This document shows, piece by piece, positions 1 to 5,185 of a stretch of DNA of 25,802 nucleotides (position 1 is the first letter of the stretch; every line of letters starts with the position of its first letter). The notes beneath the pieces are model-generated. The model worked only from the letters and a program-made list of their open reading frames with translations, did not search any database and was not told the DNA's origin. The stretch comes from a virus: the IMG/VR virus record IMGVR_UViG_3300032157_000043, positions 1-25,802 of that record; one strand, given 5' to 3'. Made by a program: the position numbers and the translations under genes.

Positions 1-202
1 TGCGTTTATCTCTTACATCGGCCAATGAAGTATCGGGATAAACACCCATTGCGAGTGTTTTGCGTTTGCCCAAATAGCGATAATCAAAACGCCAATACTT
101 ACCGGCATTATTGACTAACAGATAAAGCCCTGCGCTATCGGTAAGTTTATAAGGCTTGCTGGTGGGCTTAGCGTTAAGAATAGCGGTATTTGTAAGTGCC
201 AT
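1..202 (-). CDS. int: Tyrosine integrase, P4/DUF4102 type, N-terminal part only
   Basis: The ATG is at 202 and the gene runs off the left edge, so only about 67 residues are visible. They read MALTNTAILNAKPTSKPYKL, then a TDSAGLYLLV stretch, YWRFDYRYLGKRKTLAMGVYP and DVRDKR. This is the N-terminal arm-binding DUF4102 domain typical of P4/CP4-57-type integrases; the catalytic domain is outside the window. Such enzymes recombine phage attP with a tRNA gene. The gene points away from a partial tRNA-Leu about 160 bp upstream, which is the usual geometry of a tRNA-targeting integrase. A strong promoter-like sequence overlapped by repeats precedes it, suggesting autoregulation. No strong ribosome binding site is visible. 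Family call is from the N-terminus only. Confidence 0.88.
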   Translation of the reverse strand, partial: MALTNTAILNAKPTSKPYKLTDSAGLYLLVNNAGKYWRFDYRYLGKRKTLAMGVYPDTSLADVRDKR

Positions 203-266
203 GACGGTATCTCAATCTGAGAAAAGTTAACATACCGTCAAAAATACCGTCAAAAGTGACGGTATG
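202..266. repeat. Four ATACCGTCA sites (two direct, two inverted)
   Basis: Copies of the 9-mer lie at 232-240 and 244-252 (reading ATACCGTCA on the plus strand) and at 202-210 and 257-265 (reading TGACGGTAT). The outer pair at 231-240 and 257-266 forms a 10-bp inverted repeat. The copy at 202-210 touches the int start codon and the others overlap the int promoter. They are best explained as integrase arm-type sites or excisionase sites. Confidence 0.7.
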
Positions 267-270
267 TCAA
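241..270 (-). promoter_or_regulatory. Putative int promoter
   Basis: On the minus strand a perfect -35 TTGACA (270-265) is followed after 18 bp by TATTTT (246-241), about 40 bp upstream of the int ATG. Two ATACCGTCA-type sites fill the spacer and overlap the hexamers, so a protein bound there would block RNA polymerase. P4-type integrases are known to repress their own promoters by binding arm sites; that this happens here is inference. Confidence 0.6.
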
Positions 271-364
271 GAGATGAATTGATACGCTATGAAAGTAACG
301 CTAGCTATTAATGGCTTATTTAGTGGAATCTAAAGCTGTTTTGATTCAATGTGAAATACTGTAT

Positions 365-424
365 TGGTGCCCGGGGCCGGAATCGAACCGGCACGACCGT
401 TTCCAGTCGAGGGATTTTAAGTCT
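365..424 (-). other. Partial tRNA-Leu(UAA), 3' half: attachment core
   Basis: Read on the minus strand this is the anticodon loop CTTAAAA (anticodon UAA), the 3' anticodon stem, a class II variable arm (CGAC...GTCG), a perfect T-arm (GCCGG TTCGATT CCGGC), the acceptor strand CCCGGGC, discriminator A and CCA (367-365). Upstream of the loop there is no D-arm or 5' acceptor strand. The 5' anticodon stem already carries a mismatch (AGAGA against TCCCT). tRNA identity therefore begins at about the anticodon loop, a common crossover point for tRNA-targeting integrases. It is not a functional tRNA on its own; on integration it would restore the 3' end of the host gene. Confidence 0.85.
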
Positions 425-503
425 CTTTCGACAAGATGCGCACAAGCCGCAAAGCCAGTGTTATAGCCATTTGTTAGTTTCAGCACTATCCAACAATATG
501 CAG

Positions 504-537
504 TTTGTGCCACACGGATGGCACAAAAATGGCACAA
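504..537. repeat. TGGCACAA repeats on the far side of the att core
   Basis: TTTGTGCCA (504-512) and TGGCACAAA (519-527) form a 9-bp inverted repeat, and a third copy, TGGCACAA (530-537), follows directly. They lie on the side of the tRNA core opposite the ATACCGTCA sites and are nested in a larger inverted repeat (454-468, 547-561; 14 of 15 match). They are plausible arm or Xis-binding sites, with no direct proof. Confidence 0.5.
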
Positions 538-585
538 TTCAACGTAGGCCATAACACTGGCAGCAAAAATACTGCAGCGCCGATA

Positions 586-1389
586 TCAAACTCCATCGAA
601 TAGCCCGCCGGTGTTGCCGGCATCCCAGTTGGTGATGACCAGCTCGCCGGAGGTATCGGACTCGCCGCCATTCTGCAGGGTGTATTTGATATCGAGCTCA
701 AGCATGTGGTGGCCGGCGAATGCCTGGCGGATGTCGGGGTGGTCGTTGATGCTGACCATGACCTTGCCTTTCACCTCGTGCATGATCCTCGCCAGCTGCA
801 CGTAGTTATCGAACGGGAACGGCATGCCGTAGCCCTCGGTCTGCCAGTATGGCGGGTCGCAGTAGAAGAAAGTGTACGGGCGATCGTAGCGCGCAAAGCA
901 CTCTGGCCAGGGGATGTTCTCGATATTGACGCCGGACAGGCGCAGGTGCGCTGCTGAGAGGCTTTCCTCGATGCGGCACAGGTTGATGCCCGCCACGCCG
1001 TTGGTGACGGTGCCGTAGTTCTGGCCATGCGTCTTGGCGCCGAATGCGTGATTCATCAGGTAATAGAAGCGCGCCGCGCGCTGGATATCGGTCAGCGTCT
1101 CCGGCCGCGTCATCTTCTGCCACTCGAACACCTGGCGGCTGGATAACGCCCACTTGAACTGTCTAACGAATTCTTCCAGATGATGCTGCAGCACACGATA
1201 AAGCGATACCAGCTCAAGGTTGATGTCGTTGATGACTTCGCAATTGGCCTGGTGCGGCTTGAGGAAAAACAGGGCAGCGCCGCCGCAGAACACCTCGACG
1301 TAGCATTCATGGGGTGGGAACAGCGGGATAAGCCGGTCAGCAAGCCTGCGCTTGCCACCGACATAGGGGATAACAGGGAGTGCCTGCAT
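586..1389 (-). CDS. dam: DNA adenine N6-methyltransferase, D12 class (Dam-like)
   Basis: 267 residues, the normal size for the family. It transfers a methyl group from S-adenosylmethionine to adenine N6 in DNA. Visible motifs are PYVGGKRRLA at 8-17 (D12-class N-terminal motif), the SAM-binding stretch VFCGGAALFF at 33-42, NDIN at 54-57 and the catalytic DPPY at 178-181 in FFYCDPPYW. The sequence specificity (GATC or another site) cannot be read from sequence alone. It is the last late gene before the att region. It has a weak GGAAAGGG ribosome binding site and is separated from the lysis/DUF1353 block by 150 bp of hairpins. Phage orphan methylases usually protect DNA from host restriction or alter regulation; which applies here is unknown. 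Confidence 0.92.
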   Translation of the reverse strand: MQALPVIPYVGGKRRLADRLIPLFPPHECYVEVFCGGAALFFLKPHQANCEVINDINLELVSLYRVLQHHLEEFVRQFKWALSSRQVFEWQKMTRPETLTDIQRAARFYYLMNHAFGAKTHGQNYGTVTNGVAGINLCRIEESLSAAHLRLSGVNIENIPWPECFARYDRPYTFFYCDPPYWQTEGYGMPFPFDNYVQLARIMHEVKGKVMVSINDHPDIRQAFAGHHMLELDIKYTLQNGGESDTSGELVITNWDAGNTGGLFDGV

Positions 1390-1420
1390 GGTGAGCCCTT
1401 TCCGCTTAAATGGAAATCTG

Positions 1421-1536
1421 CTAGGCTTTCCCCGCTGCGTACGTGGCGGGAGGCCTAGTCAGTCCTGGCTCACAAGTCTCGGCTTGTGGGTTAAGGGGCC
1501 GGGCGGTGGTGCTACACCGCCTGGTCGCCTCTTTTT
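1421..1536. other. Three consecutive hairpins between dam and the next gene
   Basis: Non-coding. Hairpin 1 (1421-1458) pairs CTAGGC with GCCTAG plus an inner CCCGC/GCGGG. Hairpin 2 (1469-1490) pairs CACAAG with CTTGTG. Hairpin 3 (1502-1521) pairs GGCGGTG with CACCGCC, and on the plus strand a T5 run follows 10 bases later. On the minus strand there is no U-run after any stem. It could be a structured 3'UTR ending the lysis operon, or a plus-strand small RNA antisense to the operon. No convincing promoter was seen for the latter. Confidence 0.4.
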
Positions 1537-1541
1537 ACGTT

Positions 1542-1790
1542 CTACTTATCTGGAGCTTCAGTAAAAGTAACGTAGTAGCTCTTGCCTGGCTTAAAGAAAT
1601 CCAAGGCTGGTCGCCCCTCTTCAATATTCATCCAAAGCGCACCTGCTGGCGTGGCCTTGGTGAAGGATGCATTCTCACCTTCATTGCCGCAGACAGCGCC
1701 CAGCTCGACCTTGTGCTGTTTGTACGTCTCAGAAAATTGAGAGGTTTGCACCGAGTTACATCTCATCTTTGCTACGACTGCATTTAACAT
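1542..1790 (-). CDS. Small conserved phage protein, unknown function
   Basis: 82 residues with a good ribosome binding site (AGGAG, 9 bases before the ATG). The layout (an early CNSV motif, a polar middle with GENASFTKATPAGAL, then FFKPGKSYYVTFTEA) resembles a family of short proteins I recall from many tailed phages near lysis or DNA-modification genes. No catalytic motif, signal peptide or membrane segment is visible. The compact beta-rich pattern suggests a small folded domain. It lies downstream of the DUF1353 gene after 72 bp and upstream of the hairpin cluster, so it may be co-transcribed with the lysis block. Function is not known. Confidence 0.75.
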   Translation of the reverse strand: MLNAVVAKMRCNSVQTSQFSETYKQHKVELGAVCGNEGENASFTKATPAGALWMNIEEGRPALDFFKPGKSYYVTFTEAPDK

Positions 1791-1862
1791 TTTTAATGCT
1801 CCTGTAAAGTGCCTTGCGGCGGGTTACAGAGTGTTGTCTTACGGTCTTGCGCCCTGCGAAAT

Positions 1863-2273
1863 TTATCTTTTCTTATAAAATTGCCAACCAAAAGTCCGCA
1901 CGGCGGCATACATGGACCCGCGCTTGAACCATCCCACGCTGCAGGCCTCAAGCCCTGCCGCCAGCACGTTGTCCGCCCAGCCTCTGTCATAGAGATACTC
2001 AAGCTCCAGCTCGATATCCACCACGGTGATGCCGCCCCAGTCCGAATAGAGCGCGTCATGCACCAGCCCGGCCTTGTTGCCGATGCCGCCGAACAGCAGG
2101 TAGGCGAAGGGGATATGCGGCACGCTGCAAAAGTCGGTGACGAAGCCTGGCGGAATCGTGATCAGGTAGCGATGGCTGCCGTCCTGCACGATGGCGCGGA
2201 ACACGGTATTAAGCCGCCATGCGCCATCGGCAATCTCGGTCACGCTGAGCTGGTCGAGGTATTCTACTTTCAT
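1863..2273 (-). CDS. DUF1353 family phage protein
   Basis: 136 residues. The family signature is clear: IPPGFVTDFCSVPHIPF around 40-56, an FGG turn, and VHDALYSDWG around 71-80, ending with WFKRGSMYAAVRTFGWQFY. DUF1353 proteins are small, conserved, probably enzyme-like or structural proteins often found in or near phage tail and lysis modules. Their role is unknown. The ATG overlaps the stop of the upstream lipoprotein gene (CCATGA), which implies translational coupling. The Asp-Phe-x-Ser-Val-Pro and His-Asp pair are the conserved polar residues of the family. Confidence 0.85.
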   Translation of the reverse strand: MKVEYLDQLSVTEIADGAWRLNTVFRAIVQDGSHRYLITIPPGFVTDFCSVPHIPFAYLLFGGIGNKAGLVHDALYSDWGGITVVDIELELEYLYDRGWADNVLAAGLEACSVGWFKRGSMYAAVRTFGWQFYKKR

Positions 2274-2416
2274 GGCGGCGGCAGGCTTCTCTGGTAATAC
2301 ACGATACCGGAGGCGATGCCGTATGCCACCGCAGGCATGGCAGCGCAGCCGCTTAACGCGATTAAGGCAAGGGCATAGCCTACGCCGTTCAAAAATAATC
2401 GCTTAAATCGCGTCAA
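2270..2416 (-). CDS. Small lipoprotein (possible outer-membrane spanin)
   Basis: 48 residues starting with TTG at 2416. The TTG overlaps the TGA of the upstream membrane protein, and its own TGA overlaps the next ATG. The sequence starts MTRFKRLFLN, then a hydrophobic core GVGYALALIALSGC with lipobox LSGC, and ends IVYYQRSLPPP. This is a textbook signal peptidase II substrate with a mature part of only about 25 residues. Tight overlap on both sides argues strongly for a real gene despite its size and unusual start codon. A short lipoprotein just after holin/endolysin genes fits an Rz1-like o-spanin, and the Pro-rich end agrees. However, the neighbouring membrane protein lacks the coiled coil of a classical i-spanin, so the spanin role is a guess. 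Confidence 0.7.
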   Translation of the reverse strand: MTRFKRLFLNGVGYALALIALSGCAAMPAVAYGIASGIVYYQRSLPPP

Positions 2417-2826
2417 AGCGGGTCGCCTTCTGCTTTAAGTGCCGGTTTTTTGGTGATCGCCGCCTGCCCTTGCGAATCTGGTGTAAGAAACTCATCAGCC
2501 AGCAACTCAGAGACGTCGCCCTTGTTCCACTGTATGAGTATCAGGTCGGTCTTGATGCCGGTGCCGAACCTCCAGCAGCCCTCCAGATGCAAGCCGGATT
2601 CCACATGCACGACATACGCTACCCAAGGATGCGTGTCTTTATACTCGGTAAGCACGCAGGGCTGGTTGGTGATGAACACCGGCTTGCCCATAATCACGGC
2701 TTTGGATGCCCTGAAATCATCGGCATAGGCATAGCCAGCCATAGCTATCGCCAGAACAACCACTATCGCCGGGACTATCCAGGCGACATATTCAGCCTGC
2801 CGCTCAATATCGTCATCTTTATCCAT
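2413..2826 (-). CDS. Single-pass membrane protein in the lysis block
   Basis: 137 residues. A short charged N-terminus (MDKDDDIERQ) precedes one hydrophobic segment at about 16-34 (WIVPAIVVVLAIAMAGYAYA), then a soluble domain with two cysteines (about C57 and C83) that could form a disulphide in the periplasm, and a hydrophilic tail. It starts 2 bp after the endolysin stop. It could be an inner-membrane lysis accessory (an i-spanin analogue pairing with the downstream lipoprotein) or a superinfection or envelope protein. I do not recognise a family, and there is no coiled coil. Confidence 0.7.
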   Translation of the reverse strand: MDKDDDIERQAEYVAWIVPAIVVVLAIAMAGYAYADDFRASKAVIMGKPVFITNQPCVLTEYKDTHPWVAYVVHVESGLHLEGCWRFGTGIKTDLILIQWNKGDVSELLADEFLTPDSQGQAAITKKPALKAEGDPL

Positions 2827-2828
2827 GA

Positions 2829-3335
2829 TCAGCTCAATTTCACTTGGTCGTTTAGGAAAACATTCATATTGACAACCGGCAAAGGATCACCAAGCGGCAC
2901 ACCTGCTGGCCAGCGCCAGCCAGTGACTTCTTCAATCAGGAACGGCGCGTAGGTCACGCCATCGCGCTGGTTGCCGCCCAAGCCGACTACATACTTTCTG
3001 TCTTTGCTCACGCCGACTGGAATAAACACATGATTGCCGCCCTTGCGCTTCTTTACCCCAACGCAGCCGAGCAATGGTGTTCCAAGAGGTATGCCCCATT
3101 TCAGCCACTCCGCAGCACGGAACGCTTCTTTAGGGAAGGCTAGTCCGGCTTTCTTGAAACATAAGGCAAGGAAAGCGCCGCACCAGGCAAGCAGCGAATC
3201 ATCGCTAAACTTTTTCCATAGCCAGCCATAGCCAAGTTCGTTCCACATGGATTCAATCCACGGGTTCGATTCAACGCCGGGGATTTCACGCTGGCCGATA
3301 TAACTCTCAGCAATTTCATGCCATTTTGGTTTCAT
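2829..3335 (-). CDS. CHAP/NlpC-like peptidoglycan hydrolase (endolysin, TIGR02594-type)
   Basis: 168 residues when started at the ATG at 3335, which overlaps the stop of the holin candidate (ATAATG); the longer reading frame upstream is not supported. It opens with MKPKWHEIAESYIGQREIPG, the typical start of the TIGR02594 family, followed by NPWIESMWNELG and the catalytic Cys in AWCGAFLALC (C52) and His in GGNHVFIPVG (H102), with GLGGNQRDGV after it. The fold is a papain-like cysteine amidase/endopeptidase that cleaves cell-wall peptides. No signal peptide is seen, so release through a holin is expected, which fits the gene just upstream. Confidence 0.85.
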   Translation of the reverse strand: MKPKWHEIAESYIGQREIPGVESNPWIESMWNELGYGWLWKKFSDDSLLAWCGAFLALCFKKAGLAFPKEAFRAAEWLKWGIPLGTPLLGCVGVKKRKGGNHVFIPVGVSKDRKYVVGLGGNQRDGVTYAPFLIEEVTGWRWPAGVPLGDPLPVVNMNVFLNDQVKLS

Positions 3336-3604
3336 TATCTGAACTCCCGCAGGTAGGCGACCAGCGCGATGACCGCCGCGACAAGGGGGGCGCCCCACAC
3401 AACCAGGCTGCGCAGCCCCTTGATGCCTTTCATCAGCTCCACCAGCTCAGAGGTATTGGTCGCCACCTGCCGCGTCAGCTCGGTATTCTCCGACAGCGCC
3501 ACCGTGTGCGCCTTGATTTCGCTTTCAAGCGCGCTGAGGCGGACACCGTGCTCGTCCAGACGCGCGTGGGCGCGCATATCACATTTAACTCCGGGGGTCG
3601 GCAT
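3335..3604 (-). CDS. Putative holin or holin-like membrane protein
   Basis: 89 residues. The first 60 are polar and heptad-like (LDEHGVRLSALESEIKAH, then NTELTRQVATNTSELVELM), then one hydrophobic segment at about 68-85 (VVWGAPLVAAVIALVAYL) and a short basic tail. A coiled coil with a C-terminal membrane segment matches XhlA-type and other single-pass phage lysis proteins. An AAAGGAG ribosome binding site sits 6 bases before the ATG. The gene is immediately upstream of, and coupled to, the endolysin. Role is inferred from topology and position. Confidence 0.65.
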   Translation of the reverse strand: MPTPGVKCDMRAHARLDEHGVRLSALESEIKAHTVALSENTELTRQVATNTSELVELMKGIKGLRSLVVWGAPLVAAVIALVAYLREFR

Positions 3605-3624
3605 GGCTTGCTCCTTTCTTTTGG

Positions 3625-4146
3625 TTATCTCAATGTATGACGCGCGATGACCGACAGCGCCATCGCCATCCTGGCCTGAATATCCTCCAGCTTAATAATC
3701 GCGGCCTTGGCATCCGCTTGTGTAGTGATGGCCGAGGCATTAACCTGGTCACGCACATACTGCGCACACTCCGCCGGCGTGTGGCTGACCAGGTAGGTGA
3801 TGACCGGGTCAGCCTTGGCGCTGGCCGCTGCCTGGGTGTCCTTCGCCGCCTGCGCCTGCGCCGCATCGTCGGCGGCTATCTGTTCCGGCGTGCGCGGCGG
3901 TGGCTCACCGGCGGCGCGCCAGCGCTTGAGGAAACGGTTGAACAGCTTCTCGAACAGCATCTTGCCCAGCGGCTGGTTGGGCAGGCGCGGGTCTAGGCTG
4001 GCGTCAAACTCGATATGCCCGACGCCGGCGACGTCATCGTATTGCACCGCGTGGATGCGGGTGTCGAGGTCAGACAGGTCGACTTCGCGGAACTCGCCGT
4101 TGATGCCGACCACGCCGTCGGCCTGAATGATGGTGATTTTGCTCAT
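3625..4146 (-). CDS. Tail-fibre-associated phage protein
   Basis: 173 residues from the ATG at 4146, which overlaps the stop of the upstream gene (ATGA). The longer frame continuing to 4419 is out of frame with the upstream gene's sequence and looks spurious. The N-terminal domain MSKITIIQADGVVGINGEF with HAVQYDDVAGVGHIEFD is a pattern I recall from small proteins encoded just after phage tail fibres. The middle is an Ala/Asp/Gln-rich linker (about 100-125), and the end is helical. It may be a fibre chaperone or a distal fibre component; no enzymatic motif is visible. Confidence 0.7.
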   Translation of the reverse strand: MSKITIIQADGVVGINGEFREVDLSDLDTRIHAVQYDDVAGVGHIEFDASLDPRLPNQPLGKMLFEKLFNRFLKRWRAAGEPPPRTPEQIAADDAAQAQAAKDTQAAASAKADPVITYLVSHTPAECAQYVRDQVNASAITTQADAKAAIIKLEDIQARMAMALSVIARHTLR

Positions 4147-4448
4147 GATGGTTTCTCCAGTAGTGGTTTGTTGGTCTCGGCCAGATAGGCGATGGCGCCA
4201 GCCACCTGCTGCGAGGCGGTGATTGATTCGTTGCGCAGGCTCTCCACCGCGGCGGCTGCCTGCCGCGTCTCCTTGCTGTTCTCTATCAGCAGCACCGGCA
4301 GCCACTTCACCGCGCAGTCCGGCATGTCCATCTCGGCGCCGGTCTGCGGGTGGGTGCCGCGCACATGTGTCCAGAACATGCAGCCGGACTCGATACAGGC
4401 GCCCTTCAGCAGCGGGCACATCGGGGTTTTGGGTTTATTGTTGAACAT
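4143..4448 (-). CDS. Small Cys-rich conserved phage protein
   Basis: 101 residues. The N-terminus has MCPLLKGACIESGCMFW, giving C11, C18 and C23, with another Cys at about 46 in MPDCAVKWLP. This spacing could hold a metal ion or an iron-sulphur cluster. The C-terminal half is a helical, polar segment (ETRQAAAAVESLRNESITAS). Similar short proteins are common next to tail fibre genes in proteobacterial phages, with no assigned function. It is coupled to the following gene by an ATGA overlap and lies 2 bp after the fibre gene. Confidence 0.7.
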   Translation of the reverse strand: MFNNKPKTPMCPLLKGACIESGCMFWTHVRGTHPQTGAEMDMPDCAVKWLPVLLIENSKETRQAAAAVESLRNESITASQQVAGAIAYLAETNKPLLEKPS

Positions 4449-4450
4449 GG

Positions 4451-5185
4451 CTAATCCTTGCTCGCGATGATGACGTCGCGGTATTTGAGGTCGAAATTGC
4501 TGATGACGTGCGAGTGCGATCCGCCGCCGCCAGCGCTACCGGAGGCACCAAGGGCGAGGGTGTTCGGAATACTGCCGCTGAACACGAATGAGCTGCCAGC
4601 TATGACGGCGCCACCATGCGTGTGTGCCGGCATGTGCGCAGTGGTCAGGGTAAAGGCGTCGGTGCTTTTGCTCGCAGAAAATACACTGGTGAAGGCATGC
4701 GTGCCGCCGTTGCCCACGCTGCCGGTGACGATGCGCAGCGCCACGTTGTTATAGGCGGCGCTGATCTCCTTGGTCCAGCCGGTGGGCGCGGCAGTCTGCT
4801 GGAACAGCAGGCGCGTGCCGCTGTCAAAGCCGCCGCCCTCGGTCTGGTAGCTCGGCGCGACACCAGCGCCGTTGCTCTTGAGCACGAAGCCTGCCGAGCC
4901 TGCGGCCAGCTTGGATAAAGCAGTGGCAGAGCTGGCATACAGCAGGTCGCCGGTGGTATAGGCGGTCTGCCCGGTGCCGCCCTTGACCGCGGTGATGGTG
5001 GGCACCTCGGCGATAGGCACCAGCCCGCCGGAGTCCAGCTCGGCAATGCCGTCGGCGGCGCCCCTGGCGTCCTTGACGGCATTGACATTGTCCGCCATCT
5101 GCTTGATTTCTGCGCGCGCCAGGCTGGCGTCGTCAGCGCCCGCGTCCATGGCGGTGGTTACGATTGTTACGGTAGGCCAGGTCAT
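4451..5185 (-). CDS. Tail fibre protein with collar-like C-terminus
   Basis: 244 residues. The N-terminal helix (about 20-45) is followed by the common fibre stalk motif KGGTGQTAYTTGDLLYASS (about 68-86) and then by a head domain with MPAHTHGG and, near the end, GGGSHSHVISNFDLKYRDVI. The paired His motifs and the FDLKYRDVI ending resemble the metal-binding needle/collar domains of phage short fibres. Its likely role is host-surface binding, attached through the J-like tip protein encoded just upstream (TAATG overlap). It is short for a fibre, so it is probably a distal, trimeric piece. Confidence 0.82.
   Translation of the reverse strand: MTWPTVTIVTTAMDAGADDASLARAEIKQMADNVNAVKDARGAADGIAELDSGGLVPIAEVPTITAVKGGTGQTAYTTGDLLYASSATALSKLAAGSAGFVLKSNGAGVAPSYQTEGGGFDSGTRLLFQQTAAPTGWTKEISAAYNNVALRIVTGSVGNGGTHAFTSVFSASKSTDAFTLTTAHMPAHTHGGAVIAGSSFVFSGSIPNTLALGASGSAGGGGSHSHVISNFDLKYRDVIIASKD

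Larger units (their letters stand above)
203..585. other. Intergenic attachment region (putative attP) between int and the late genes
   Basis: About 380 bp without a credible gene. It holds, from left to right: four ATACCGTCA sites overlapping an int promoter (202-270); an AT-rich spacer; the 3' half of a tRNA-Leu (365-424); a 15-bp near-perfect inverted repeat (454-468 against 547-561); and, inside it, three copies of a TGGCACAA motif (504-537). Short ORFs here are on top of the tRNA remnant and repeats and have no coding signal. Core plus repeated sites on both flanks is the expected build of an attP. The arm assignment is inference. Confidence 0.65.

Noticed and set aside
365-460. Complete tRNA-Leu gene
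   Set aside because: No D-arm or 5' acceptor strand upstream of the anticodon loop, and a mismatch in the 5' anticodon stem; only the 3' half is present.
346-701. Several 60-70-residue frames across the att region
   Set aside because: They read through the tRNA remnant and repeat sites, lack ribosome binding sites and have no coding pattern.
1363-1379. Resemblance to the I-SceI homing endonuclease site (TAGGGGATAACAGGG)
   Set aside because: One base is inserted and the 3' end differs; the bases are coding (Pro-Val-Ile-Pro-Tyr of the methylase), so this is chance.
2829-3398. 189-residue version of the endolysin
   Set aside because: The first 21 residues overlap the holin candidate out of frame; the coupled ATG at 3335 starts exactly at the family N-terminus.
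3625-4419. 264-residue version of the fibre-associated gene
   Set aside because: The N-terminal 91 residues are an Arg-rich shadow of the upstream Cys-rich gene; the ATG at 4146 with ATGA overlap is the supported start.
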